From contig CAWDVK010000017.1 in assembly GCA_963805715.1 (NCBI GenBank), positions 369,706 through 433,705 of the forward strand: a stretch of DNA of 64,000 bases. Reading direction: 5' to 3'. The position numbers and the translations under genes are program-made. This DNA comes from CAWDVK01 sp963805715. GTDB lineage: Bacteria; Actinomycetota; Actinomycetes; Streptosporangiales; Streptosporangiaceae. This document shows, piece by piece, positions 1 to 7,539 of the stretch. The notes beneath the pieces were generated by a model, which worked only from the letters and a program-made list of their open reading frames with translations, was not told where the DNA came from and ran no database searches. Within the stretch, counting starts at the first letter, position 1. Each line of letters starts with the position of its first letter.

Positions 1-775
1 GTCGCAGGCAGCGCGCGTGGTCAGCGCCTGGCAGTCCTGGGCGCCGTTCGCACCGGACGCGCTCTGGTCCAACCTGGTCCTGTCCTGCCCGGCCGGCGGC
101 TCGCCGACGATCCAGGTGGGCGGCAGCTACGTGGGCAGCGTGTCCGGTGCCGCCCGGCTGCTGAACGAGCTGTACGCGCGGGTCGGGTCCGGGCCGACCA
201 GGCATAACCTGCTGGTTGAGTCGTTCCTGAACGCGATGCTGCTGGACGCCGGCTGCTACAACCTCTCGGTCGCCCAGTGCCACACCCGGCCCGGCGGCCG
301 GCTGCCGCGCGTCCCGTCGTACGCGAAGTCGGACTTCTTCACCACGAAGCTCGACGCGGCCGGCATCAGGACGCTGCTGTCCGGCGTCGAGCGGATGCGG
401 GGAGTACGCGGCACCCCGGGCGGGGTCGGCGCCATCGCGTTTGACGCCTTCGGCGGCGCGATCAACCGGGTCGGTGCCAATGCGACCGCCTTCGTGCACC
501 GCAACGCTCTTTATGACGCGCAGTATTCGACCTCCTGGACGTATCCGGGCTCAGCCAGGGGCGTGGCGAACCAGCACGCGTGGCTCCGCTCGTACTATGC
601 GTCCCTGCATCCGCATGCGAGCGGCCAGGCCTACCAGAACTACATCGACCCGGACCTGACGAACTGGCGTCAGGCGTACTACGGCGCCAACTACTCGCGG
701 CTGTCGCAGGTCAAGGCCAAGTACGACCCGAAGATGCTGTTCAATTTCCCGCAGGCGATCACGCCGCCCGGCTGA
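1..775 (+). CDS. FAD-linked oxidase, C-terminal BBE (berberine-bridge-like) part; 5' end outside window
   Basis: The frame is open from base 2 and stops at TGA 773-775, so only about the last 257 residues are present. The tail carries the BBE signature of FAD-linked oxidases: a YQNYIDPDLTNW block (about 636-671), then YYG-x-N-x-x-RL, then KYDP-x-x-x-F-x-x-P just before the stop. In this family an N-terminal FAD_binding_4 domain holds the flavin covalently through His (and often Cys); that domain lies left of the window. Members oxidise alcohols, sugars or secondary metabolites, and the substrate cannot be read from this part. The next recognisable coding sequence is a relic on the other strand, so there is no operon context. 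Confidence 0.85.
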   Translation, partial: SQAARVVSAWQSWAPFAPDALWSNLVLSCPAGGSPTIQVGGSYVGSVSGAARLLNELYARVGSGPTRHNLLVESFLNAMLLDAGCYNLSVAQCHTRPGGRLPRVPSYAKSDFFTTKLDAAGIRTLLSGVERMRGVRGTPGGVGAIAFDAFGGAINRVGANATAFVHRNALYDAQYSTSWTYPGSARGVANQHAWLRSYYASLHPHASGQAYQNYIDPDLTNWRQAYYGANYSRLSQVKAKYDPKMLFNFPQAITPPG

Positions 776-861
776 GCCGCCGCCCCTCCAGCGGCCCTGT
801 CAGGGCAGTCGTTCGGCGGCCGGGTCAGCGGGGTCGGCGGCCCTTGGACTGGTGCTGCGCC

Positions 862-1480
862 TCATGCAGGACGTGCCAGACCTGCCAGCCGAACTGGACA
901 TCGCAGGGATGGGCAGGCTCTCCGGACCCTGATGGCGGCGGCCAGTTCGGCGAGGGCGGTACGGAGCGCTGCGCCCGGCTCGTCCGCGATGGCGGGCATG
1001 ACCGACCGGCCCGCCTCGCCCCACAGCTGAAGCTGCAGTCCCTGGGCCGGGGCGGGAGTGCTGAGCGTGACCGTGGCGGTACTGCTCGGGCCGCCTTCGT
1101 GCCGCAGGATGAGATGAGTCAGGCCGGGCGGCCCGGCCTCGGCCGTCACGGCGACCACGGGCCCGAGGCTGGCCCATAGCTGGGAGACGACGTGCGGCCC
1201 GAGATCCCACAGGCCACCCTTGTCCCGCCGCCACGGAGCATCGAAGGGGCTCGCGCCGCGCAGCACCGAGCCCAGCCACACTGCCTGGCCGCCCAGCCAG
1301 CCGCCCGGAAAGCCATCGTCCGGATGCCGCGCAGCCGGATGCCGCGCAGCCGGATGCCGGGCCGGCGCTCCCGGCGGCAACGTCGATGCGCATCTGTTGC
1401 TGATACAGCGACAGCGATGCCGCATCCACGCTGTTGCGGAGCCAGCGCGCCGGGGTTTCTGGCTCACCCACGCTGCGGAA
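862..1480 (-). pseudogene. Relic of a Gfo/Idh/MocA-type oxidoreductase, C-terminal part, frameshifted
   Basis: Reading the minus strand towards 862 gives WLGSVLRGASPFDAPWRRD, then GLWDLGPHVVS, ILRHEGGPSSTATVTLS and LWGEAGRSVMP. This is the C-terminal alpha/beta domain of Gfo/Idh/MocA-type NAD(P)-dependent dehydrogenases. The stretch just upstream (SVDAASLSLYQQQMRIDVAAG in pieces, about 1375-1440) belongs to the same protein but lies in another frame, so a one-base shift falls near 1375-1395. The N-terminal Rossmann domain is absent: its place is taken by a 39-bp tandem repeat and then by the promoter side of the next gene. A 15-bp tandem repeat interrupts the C-terminal part at 1321-1359. It is most simply a decayed gene. 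Confidence 0.7.
1321..1359. repeat. 15-bp tandem repeat, 2.6 units
   Basis: CGGATGCCGCGCAGC occurs at 1321-1335 and 1336-1350, followed by a partial third copy. It lies inside the dehydrogenase relic. The period of 15 bp matches that of the tandem repeats in the CO dehydrogenase operon at 59.4-60.3 kb. Confidence 0.85.
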
Positions 1481-1632
1481 CCAGCCCGCGGGGGTTTCCG
1501 GCCCACCCACGCTGCGGAACCAGCCCGCGAGGGTTTCCGGCCCACCCACGCTGCGGAACCAGCCCGCGAGGGTTTCCGGCCCACCCACGCTGCGGAACCA
1601 GCCCGCGAGGGTTTCCGGGCGCGTCCACGCTG
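1438..1632. repeat. 39-bp tandem repeat, five units
   Basis: Five head-to-tail units of 39 bp; the three central ones are nearly identical and the outer two diverged. The core on the plus strand reads ACCAGCCCGCGAGGGTTTCC followed by GGCCCACCCACGCTGCGGA. As 39 is a multiple of 3, the minus strand reads a 13-residue repeat (PETLAGWFRSVGG) in frame with the degraded dehydrogenase. The last copy (EPETPARWLRNSVD) looks like the original segment that was amplified. Confidence 0.9.
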
Positions 1633-1736
1633 TGCCCGCGGGCCGGCGAACGCTCATCACGAACACGGGGTTTTCGGCCCGCGAGATTTCCCGAGTATGT
1701 TTTTTCGGCCGGGGACGGTATGCCAGGCTCGTGGGT

Positions 1737-2261
1737 ATGGCAGCTCAGCAAGCGGCGCAGGTCCGCCCATTCCAGTCCAGTGACTACGATGCCGTGCTCG
1801 CTCTCGCGCCGCGGCTGGCCGAGGGCGTGGCACCGTGGCGGGATAGCACGGCGGTCCTGAATGCCGTGCATGGCTGGGTCACCGGTTCCGTCGCCGCTGC
1901 CGGGCAGCCAGGGCATGCCGTCTACGTGGCGATCAGCGACGGCCGGCTGGCCGGCTTCGTGACGGTCGGTGAGCGTACTCATTTCACCGGCCAGGTCGAC
2001 GCCTACGTCGGGGAACTGGTCGTGACCCCCGGCCAGGAGCGCCAGGGCATCGCGTCGCAGCTGATGGCGGCCGCCGAGAGCTGGGCAGCGCGAAACGGCT
2101 TCTCTCACCTCACGCTCGACACCGGCGCAGCCAATCAGCCCGCCCGTGGTCTCTATGCCGCGCTCGGGTACCAGGAAGAAGATGTCCGACTGACCAAGGC
2201 CGTCCCGGCCGCCCTGGCCGCTGTCGCACAGAAAGCCGATGCTCAGATAGCCCCGGTATAG
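1737..2261 (+). CDS. GNAT-family N-acetyltransferase
   Basis: A 174-residue GNAT protein. It shows the acetyl-CoA pyrophosphate loop in the form VVTPGQERQGIASQLM (about residues 98-113) and the later beta6-beta7 part with LTLDTG, N-x-P-A-R-G-L-Y and LGYQEED. Small substrates or protein N-termini are the usual acceptors; nothing here identifies which. The ATG at 1737 is chosen because homology begins there (QVRPFQSSDYDAVLALAPRL). A GTG at 1731 is in frame and lies 12 bases after a GGGGACGG stretch, so it is an alternative. The longer open frame upstream reads through the 39-bp repeat and should not be included. It stands alone. Confidence 0.85.
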   Translation: MAAQQAAQVRPFQSSDYDAVLALAPRLAEGVAPWRDSTAVLNAVHGWVTGSVAAAGQPGHAVYVAISDGRLAGFVTVGERTHFTGQVDAYVGELVVTPGQERQGIASQLMAAAESWAARNGFSHLTLDTGAANQPARGLYAALGYQEEDVRLTKAVPAALAAVAQKADAQIAPV

Positions 2262-2300
2262 TGCGCGGGTCATCCTCGTTCGAGCCGCTGGGGGAGATCG

Positions 2301-2813
2301 ATGCCGCTGCCGAAGTCCGCTGAACGCGCGCTAGGCCTTGCCCGAGTCGACTTCGCGCCGGCTCACCGCCAGCCGTCTGCCCACAGGGTCGCGATGGCCA
2401 CGATCTTGTCGATAGCCGGGTCGCTGCTGGCCGATGCGCTGATCGTCGTCATCGGCACGGCCGTCTTCCCCGCCACCAGGGGCTACGTCCACTTCCAGTT
2501 CTCCGACTACGCCAAGCTGACGGTCATCGGCGTCCTCATCGCGTGCGCAGGCTGGCCGATCGTGACCAGGATCAGCTCATCGCCCCGCTGGCTGTTCCTG
2601 CGGCTCGCGGTCCTGGTGACCCTGGCGCTCTACCTCCCCGACCTCTGGCTGCTGACGCTGGGCGACCCGCCGAAGGCTGTCGCGGTCCTGATGGTCATGC
2701 ACCTGGCGATCGCCGTCGTGACCTACAACGTCCTGGTGCACGTGGCCGCGGTCCGGCCGGATCACCGGACGCCGCGGCACCGCTCCTATGAGAGATCGGC
2801 ACCCCCGGCCTGA
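2301..2813 (+). CDS. DUF6069-like small integral membrane protein
   Basis: 170 residues with four predicted membrane segments: about residues 35-57 (ILSIAGSLLADALIVVIGTAV), 71-88, 97-116 and 128-148. A short polar N-terminus precedes them and the C-terminus is basic. The pattern of four helices in a ~140-residue core, with a conserved first helix and a W-x-x-L-R segment before helix 3, matches the actinobacterial DUF6069 proteins, whose function is unknown. The start ATG at 2301 follows GGGGGAGAT at 2290-2298. An internal ATG at 2394 (MATILSIAG) could also be the real start. The following acetyltransferase frame starts inside or just after this gene. Confidence 0.65.
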   Translation: MPLPKSAERALGLARVDFAPAHRQPSAHRVAMATILSIAGSLLADALIVVIGTAVFPATRGYVHFQFSDYAKLTVIGVLIACAGWPIVTRISSSPRWLFLRLAVLVTLALYLPDLWLLTLGDPPKAVAVLMVMHLAIAVVTYNVLVHVAAVRPDHRTPRHRSYERSAPPA

Positions 2814-2841
2814 ACCCGGCGCCGGCCGATACGTTAGCCCG

Positions 2842-3384
2842 GTGGGACGCCGATTCGACACCATCCGCACCAGCCGGCTGATGATGCGGCGATGGCGTGA
2901 TAACGACCGGGATCTGTACGCGGCGATGAATGCCGACCCCGAGGTCATGCGCTACTTCCCGGCTCCCCTCGACCGGGCGGCCAGCGACGGCAGCGTGGAC
3001 CGGATCGAGGAGCTATTCGAGCGTCAGGGATTCGGTCTGTGGGCGCTGGAAGTGATCAGCACCGGCCAGTTCATCGGATTCACCGGCCTGAACCCGATGC
3101 CCGAGGGAGTCCCGGGCGCGGGCGGCATGGAGGTGGGCTGGCGGCTGGCCCGGCACGCGTGGCACCACGGCTATGCGACCGAGGCCGCCCGCGCCGCCGT
3201 GGGCGTGGCCTTCGGCGGAGCGGGCCTGGACGAGATCTGGTCCATCACCGCCGTTCTCAATGAGCCATCGCAAGCAGTCATGCGGCGGCTGGGCATGACG
3301 GTGCATGCTCGTTTCGAGCATCCGGTCCTCCCGGTCGGCCACCCCATCCGGGCGCACGTGGCCTACCGGCTGCCACGATCGTGA
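2842..3384 (+). CDS. RimJ/RimL-type GNAT acetyltransferase
   Basis: The open frame starts at 2788, but similarity to the Acetyltransf_3 (RimJ/RimL) family starts at RFDTIRTSRLMMRRW, so I take the GTG at 2842 (180 residues). A TACGTT hexamer eight bases upstream is compatible with a leaderless transcript. Family features are E-T-x-R-L-x-x-R-like TSRLMMRRW at the N-terminus, D-x-x-V-M-R-Y-F, E-V-G-W-R-L, W-H-H-G-Y-A-T-E-A-A-R (acetyl-CoA loop) and N-E-P-S-Q-A-V-M-R-R-L-G-M near the end. These enzymes acetylate ribosomal-protein N-termini or small amines. Substrate unknown. Confidence 0.8.
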   Translation: MGRRFDTIRTSRLMMRRWRDNDRDLYAAMNADPEVMRYFPAPLDRAASDGSVDRIEELFERQGFGLWALEVISTGQFIGFTGLNPMPEGVPGAGGMEVGWRLARHAWHHGYATEAARAAVGVAFGGAGLDEIWSITAVLNEPSQAVMRRLGMTVHARFEHPVLPVGHPIRAHVAYRLPRS

Positions 3385-3503
3385 GCCTTCAGCCGGCCGG
3401 GGCAGTCCGGACCCAGAAATGTCCCTCCGGTTCTGCGGGGTAGCCAGCACGAGATTCCGTGGCCGGGATGCTGCTGCCCGCATGGCTACGGAAGGAGGAT
3501 CTC

Positions 3504-4172
3504 TCAGCGGACGGCGTGCACGCTGACCTCAGCGGCTGACGTCGCGGCGGCGGCCTTCGCGGCGGTCAGCCTGAGGAACGTCGTCGCCCGCCCGAAGGTC
3601 TCCCCGATGGTGTGGTCCGCTAGCTGCGCCTCGTAGGCCCGGTACCTCGTCATCTCCCAGGACCGGCCACGTGGCGAGAGCGAGCCGAGGGCAGGCCGCG
3701 GCACCGGCTTCCACGTCCAGGCCATGACGCCCCGGCCTGCCGTGCGGCGAGCGCTGGGGTTGATGAAGTCGACATGATCAACTTCATGACCCATCCGGTT
3801 CCGGACGAACCGGAGCCCGCCCAGCGTTCCCTCAATCAGGCGCCGCTGCGCGGGAGTCTGGTCGGCCAGGACCCGGTCGTACTCCTCCGGGTGATGGCGG
3901 ACCAGCGTGGCATCGACGATGGTGACCCACCAGACCGCCTCTCCGATCACGGCGAACGCCCGCGGCTGGTCCCATCCCCGCACCCTGGGCAGCCTGTCCG
4001 TCACATCGCGCATCGCCGTTATCGACCACTCGAGCGCGCTCATCTGCACGGTCGGATCGAACTTGTTCTCGCGGCTCCAGGTGACCCGGCACCGGGCCGA
4101 GCAGAACCGGGCGTGCTCGCGGCGCGGCGTGAACACCGCGCCGCACTGCTGGCACTCCCGGGTATCTGCCAT
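3504..4172 (-). CDS. Hypothetical protein with an N-terminal zinc-finger-like motif
   Basis: 222 residues. The N-terminus has C-x2-C-x12-C-x3-C (Cys 8, 11, 24 and 28, in CQQCGAVF...FCSARC), the pattern of small treble-clef-like knuckles. The rest is predicted soluble, with W-rich helices (GEAVWWVTIVDATLVRHHPEEYDRVL) and a basic FVRNRMGHEVDH stretch. I recognise related actinobacterial proteins but no assigned function. The ATG at 4170-4172 is the first one that includes the cysteines. It stands alone, opposite to its left-hand neighbour. The Cys motif suggests nucleic-acid or protein contact, which is inference only. Confidence 0.65.
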   Translation of the reverse strand: MADTRECQQCGAVFTPRREHARFCSARCRVTWSRENKFDPTVQMSALEWSITAMRDVTDRLPRVRGWDQPRAFAVIGEAVWWVTIVDATLVRHHPEEYDRVLADQTPAQRRLIEGTLGGLRFVRNRMGHEVDHVDFINPSARRTAGRGVMAWTWKPVPRPALGSLSPRGRSWEMTRYRAYEAQLADHTIGETFGRATTFLRLTAAKAAAATSAAEVSVHAVR

Positions 4173-4299
4173 GCTGCCATGTTACGCGTAACGCTGGTTG
4201 AGCCGCACAGCCGCGCCTGCGGAGAGTGCCGCAGCCGGGCCCGGGCATCAGGCAAGCTAGCGAGCCAGGCCGCTGTGCCAGCGCGGCTCAGGGTGGTCA

Positions 4300-5061
4300 G
4301 TGGAAGCAGCTGAGGTGATGAGGTTGGGGAGTCGTTTCATATCGGCAGTTGCCTTGTACGGGCCGAAGCCTGCGCCCGTGCGTGACTTCCTCGCGGGTAT
4401 TCAGGCGCTGATAGCCGGCCACGTCGGCGAGAGATTCCGGCCGTACTCGCTAGAGCAGATACATGCCACCCTGATTGCCATCAACGGGATCCCGGATCCG
4501 GACACCGCGGCCATCGTCAACCAGTACTACCTGGAGAACGCGGGGGCCAGGCTCGAGATGGACCTGCATCGGGTGATGCAGATACTCGCGGAGCACCTTG
4601 CGCGTCCCCTCCAGATCCGCATCGGCGGCCGCGGACCGCATGACGCGGACCCCTTCCTCAGCCGCGGTCAGCGGCTGTTCGAGCGAGCCGCCTCGGTACA
4701 GGGAAATGCCTTCGTGGTCATGGGCTGGCCGGTGACCGCGCTGACCGGGTCGGGCAGGCCGCTGGACGAGCTGCGCAGGGCCATGAATGCCGCCAACGTG
4801 CTGCATCGCTATCACCAGAGCGATGCTGCCATCGACGACGACTTTTACCTGGTCGTGGGTCATCACACCGGTGCGCCGGCCAGCGCACTGGATCGGGCTG
4901 CCCGCGCCGTGCGCGAGTACCTGGCAGCCAGTCCACTCGATGTTGCCATCGGCGCCAGCGAGGTGAAGATCGTGGCCGCGGACTCCCACACGATGGCACC
5001 GGCGCTGTTCGTCAGCGATATCCCCGCCGACGAGGTCGCCCTGCGCGAGCTCATGTCATGA
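4300..5061 (+). CDS. Hypothetical protein, possibly 2H-phosphoesterase-like
   Basis: 253 residues from GTG 4300; an ATG at 4318 is an equally possible start. I do not recognise a named family with certainty. Two H-x-T tripeptides lie in hydrophobic surroundings, QIHATLIAI (His 55, Thr 57) and LVVGHHTGA (His 188, Thr 190). Spacing of about 130 residues between such motifs is what the 2H phosphoesterase (2'-5' RNA ligase-like) fold has. That similarity is tentative, because the second motif is not in a typical context. It has no operon partners. An alternative is an uncharacterised actinobacterial protein with a coincidental motif. Confidence 0.55.
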   Translation: MEAAEVMRLGSRFISAVALYGPKPAPVRDFLAGIQALIAGHVGERFRPYSLEQIHATLIAINGIPDPDTAAIVNQYYLENAGARLEMDLHRVMQILAEHLARPLQIRIGGRGPHDADPFLSRGQRLFERAASVQGNAFVVMGWPVTALTGSGRPLDELRRAMNAANVLHRYHQSDAAIDDDFYLVVGHHTGAPASALDRAARAVREYLAASPLDVAIGASEVKIVAADSHTMAPALFVSDIPADEVALRELMS

Positions 5062-5145
5062 TGCGCCGGATCGCCTGGGCACATCGGGAGCAGACGCGCT
5101 GCGCTCCCGTCATCCGGGTGGTACCGGTTGCCGCCTCCGCCCGAT

Positions 5146-5370
5146 TTACCGCCTCCGCCCGAAGAGGAAATAGGCGAGCGGCGCGATCCCGAAGGTGCCG
5201 GGTATGAGCGCCGCAGCCCATCGCCACTTCGGGCCCCGGATCTGGCTCGATGGCCGGCGCTTGAGGTCGATGGCCGCAGCCGCCTTCAGGGTGCCCTCGG
5301 TAACGACGCCGGCAAGAATCAGCATGCGGCTGCGCTTGCTGAGGTCGCTCCATTTTTTCTGACCAGCCAT
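5146..5370 (-). CDS. PLDc_N-domain small membrane protein
   Basis: 74 residues. Segment about 15-32 (LILAGVVTEGTLKAAAAI) and segment about 50-68 are hydrophobic. The signature is LKRRPSSQIRGPKWRW, then PLAYFLFGRRR at the C-terminus, which is the phospholipase D-nuclease N-terminal (PLDc_N) membrane module found as a stand-alone protein in many actinobacteria. No catalytic HKD motif is present, so it is not a phospholipase itself. The ATG at 5368-5370 is chosen because GGAGG lies six bases upstream; an upstream ATG at 5412 lacks such a site. Confidence 0.7.
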   Translation of the reverse strand: MAGQKKWSDLSKRSRMLILAGVVTEGTLKAAAAIDLKRRPSSQIRGPKWRWAAALIPGTFGIAPLAYFLFGRRR

Positions 5371-5499
5371 GACATCCTCCGCGGATGGACATGCGTCGCC
5401 GATGGCCTGCACTGTACATCGATACCGGGCCGACCGCCTGGCTGCGCACGGCCCGCCTGGTGCGAGGCCCGGCGGGTCGGCGGCGCCGGGCGCCTGGCC

Positions 5500-5871
5500 T
5501 CAGACGGAGACCAGGTCGCACATGAAGATCAGCGTCTCGCCGGGCGCGATCACGTGCCCGGCGCCCCGGTCGCCGTAGGCGAGGTCCGGGGGAATGACCA
5601 GCTGGCGGCGACCGCCGACCCTCATTCCCTGCACGCCCTGGTCCCAGCCGACGATGACCTGCCCGGCGCCGAGCCGGAACTCGAGCGGCGCGCCCCGGCT
5701 CCAGCTAGCGTCGAACTCCTCGCCGGTGGAGTAGGCGACGCCCACGTAGTGGACCTTCACCATGTCACCCGGGGTCGCGACGGTGCCGTCCCCTTCCCAG
5801 ATGTCGGTAATCTCCAGCTCGGCCGGCGGCTCACCGCCGGGAAAGTCGATCTCTGGCTTCTCGATGCTCAT
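5500..5871 (-). CDS. FKBP-type peptidyl-prolyl cis-trans isomerase
   Basis: 123 residues, one FKBP domain. Motifs in order: V-K-V-H-Y-V-G, G-x-x-F-D-x-S (EEFDASW), G-x-V-I-V-G-W-D-Q-G-V-Q-G-M-R-V-G-G-R-R, I-P-P-D-L-A-Y-G and the closing L-I-F-M-C-D-L. These hold the FK506/proline pocket (Tyr, Phe, Asp, Val-Ile, Trp, Tyr). There is no signal peptide, so it is cytosolic. It accelerates proline isomerisation during folding. The ATG at 5869-5871 is preceded by GGAGAC at the right distance; the longer frame upstream is not supported by homology. Single-gene unit. Confidence 0.92.
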   Translation of the reverse strand: MSIEKPEIDFPGGEPPAELEITDIWEGDGTVATPGDMVKVHYVGVAYSTGEEFDASWSRGAPLEFRLGAGQVIVGWDQGVQGMRVGGRRQLVIPPDLAYGDRGAGHVIAPGETLIFMCDLVSV

Positions 5872-6088
5872 GCTGGCGTCTCCATCGGTAGCTTCGTGAC
5901 GGCGGCCGGCCACCGCCGCTGCGGCGGCCGGATCCGTGCTCGCGACCGCCCGCATGGGGCGGAATCTCCGCAGGCGCAAGGTTATGTGGCCGCGGGTCCC
6001 ACCGCGGGCATCCGGAAATACCGGGCGTGGCAGACGGGCGCTGGCAGCGTCCGGTCGCGCCTGTCACGGACCGCCGGCAGGCAGGCGC

Positions 6089-6679
6089 TCAGTCCTCGTG
6101 CCGCCAGGCTTCGGAACCTTCCCTGACCGCCAGGGCGGCGATGACGAGCGCCGCGGCGGGGTCCGCCCACCACCAGCCGAGGCCGGCGCTCAGGCCGAGG
6201 CCGAGCAGCGCAGCGGCCGATGTGCAGGCGCAGAAGGCCGTTTCGGCCGCGTCGGCGATGAGGGTGCGGTTGCCCAGCGCCTGCCCGGTGCGCCGCTTGG
6301 CGAGGGCCAGGCCCGGCATGACGAGCAATGCGGCGGCTGTGATGGCGATCCCCGCCGCGGACGGCTCGGGCCGGGCCTGGCTGACCAGATCACGGATGCT
6401 CTCGGCGGCAAGATAGGCGGCCAGCGCGAAGAACGTCACGCCGATGAGGCGGGTAGCGCGGGTCTCTCGCTCCTCCGCGTCGCCCCGCAGCTGCCAGACC
6501 ACCACGGCGGCAGAAACCAGCTCGATCACCGAATCCAGCCCGAAGCCCACCAGGGCAAGGGAGGAATTCAGCACACCGGCGGTGACGGCCACGCCAGCCT
6601 CGATGACCATCCAGGCCATGCTGGCGTACTCGAGCCCGAACCCCCGGCGCCTGAGGCGGTCCAGTTCGCTGTCCGTCAT
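6089..6679 (-). CDS. Cation-diffusion-facilitator-like transporter, short form
   Basis: 196 residues with five to six membrane segments, starting EYASMAWMVIEAGVAVTAGVL and including LALVGFGLDSVIELVSA. Its G-F-G-L-D-S-x-x-E block replaces the H-x-x-x-D site of CDF helix 2, and a second D-A-A-E-T block occurs in helix 5 (IADAAETAFCACTS). The cytoplasmic C-terminal domain of ordinary CDF proteins is missing, as in the short actinobacterial branch annotated 'cation transporter'. The likely role is export of a divalent metal; the ion is unknown. The ATG at 6677-6679 starts the conserved part (MTDSELDRLRRRGFGLEYAS). Confidence 0.75.
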   Translation of the reverse strand: MTDSELDRLRRRGFGLEYASMAWMVIEAGVAVTAGVLNSSLALVGFGLDSVIELVSAAVVVWQLRGDAEERETRATRLIGVTFFALAAYLAAESIRDLVSQARPEPSAAGIAITAAALLVMPGLALAKRRTGQALGNRTLIADAAETAFCACTSAAALLGLGLSAGLGWWWADPAAALVIAALAVREGSEAWRHED

Positions 6680-6801
6680 GCGTGCCAGTCTGTCCGGGCG
6701 GCCGGGCAGGCGCATGCCTGACCGGGCCGGGCCGCGGTGGCTTGCGGCAGGCGTCGCGATTCGGCCGGGGCGCAATGGCGCAGCCCTGCCGATACTGCGC
6801 T

Positions 6802-7143
6802 CTAGGCCGGTGTTAAGGCTCTGCGCTCGGCGCGGACGACGCTAGCGCGCCGCCGTCCCTCGTCGATCCATTGCGGGATGAGGCTGCTGTCCGCGCCCGC
6901 TTCAATGCAAAGCTGGGCTGCCCGCAGATAAAGCGCCTCGTCGTAGTCGCCCTCGTGGAAGCCGACGGTGAGTCCTGCGTACTGGGCCAGCAGGTCGCCC
7001 CGGCCTGCGGCTGCCTCGATCAGCTCGCCGACTGCCGCCTGCTCCTGGTCTGCGGAGAGCGTCGTCCTGCGAGCATGCCGCGCGGCAGTTCCGGCGATCT
7101 GTGCCAGTGTTACCCGATCTCTCTCGCTCCCGGCCACCTGCAT
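6802..7143 (-). CDS. Hypothetical protein, about 113 residues
   Basis: I take the ATG at 7141-7143, giving a compact mostly helical protein with blocks EQAAVGELIEAAAGRGDLLAQ, FHEGDYDEALYLRAAQLCIEAG and SSLIPQWIDEGRRRA (each shortened here). Similar short proteins occur widely in actinobacteria without assigned function. A TACTCT hexamer ends three bases before this ATG; this resembles a -10 box but is closer than usual for a leaderless start. The open frame continues to 7320 but its extra N-terminus is low-complexity Arg/Gly/Ala, and it would run into the glyoxalase relic ending at 7296. Confidence 0.5.
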   Translation of the reverse strand: MQVAGSERDRVTLAQIAGTAARHARRTTLSADQEQAAVGELIEAAAGRGDLLAQYAGLTVGFHEGDYDEALYLRAAQLCIEAGADSSLIPQWIDEGRRRASVVRAERRALTPA

Positions 7144-7295
7144 AGAGTAGAACACACGTTCGGCTGTGGCCAGGGTGCCACGCGGGAAAGCGCGGACGCC
7201 CGGGACTGCGCGCGCCCCGCGAACGCCGGCGGACCACTTCCCCAGCGGCTCGGCCGCCCGCTCCGCCAGATCGTGCGAATGACGCCCGGCCCGCG

Positions 7296-7480
7296 TCAGA
7301 GCTCCTCGAAGAACTCCCATTGGAAATTGTCGGGATCGCGGAAGCTGATCATGGCCGGGCCGAGCGGGTCGTCATGCAAGCCGGCGGTTGCCCCCCGCCA
7401 GGCGCAGCAGCTCCGCCAGCTGGTCCAGCTCAGCACGGCTGGCCACCCCGACAGCGATATGGTCCAGCCCGGATGGCAAT
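7296..7480 (-). pseudogene. Relic of a VOC (glyoxalase/bleomycin-resistance) family protein
   Basis: Two frames on the minus strand together make the C-terminal half of a VOC protein. About 7372-7480 reads LPSGLDHIAVGVASRAEL then DQLAELLRLAGG; about 7296-7378 reads DPLGPAMISFRDPDNFQWEFFEEL in pieces and ends TGA. The FRDPDN-x-x-x-E-F-F ending is diagnostic (metal-ligand Glu in the last strand). A one-base shift near 7378 separates the two parts and the N-terminal half is missing. It lies between the hypothetical gene at 6802 and the transporter starting at 7540, whose promoter region has probably replaced the lost half. Confidence 0.75.
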
Positions 7481-7539
7481 TGCGGCCGGGGCGCAACGGT
7501 CGAGGTGCTGCAGCAGGATTCTGCCCGCAACCTGGGGCT

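Noticed and set aside
1438..1632. Possible CRISPR array
   Set aside because: Units are directly adjacent without unique spacers, and the period is coding (39 bp); no cas genes are near.
1192..1860. Plus-strand open frames through the 39-bp repeat, including an N-terminal extension of the acetyltransferase
   Set aside because: They only translate the tandem repeat (QPARVSGPPTLRN units); the GNAT similarity begins at about 1737.
5128..6126. A 332-residue plus-strand frame
   Set aside because: Runs antisense to the PLDc_N and FKBP genes, which have strong motifs and ribosome-binding sites.
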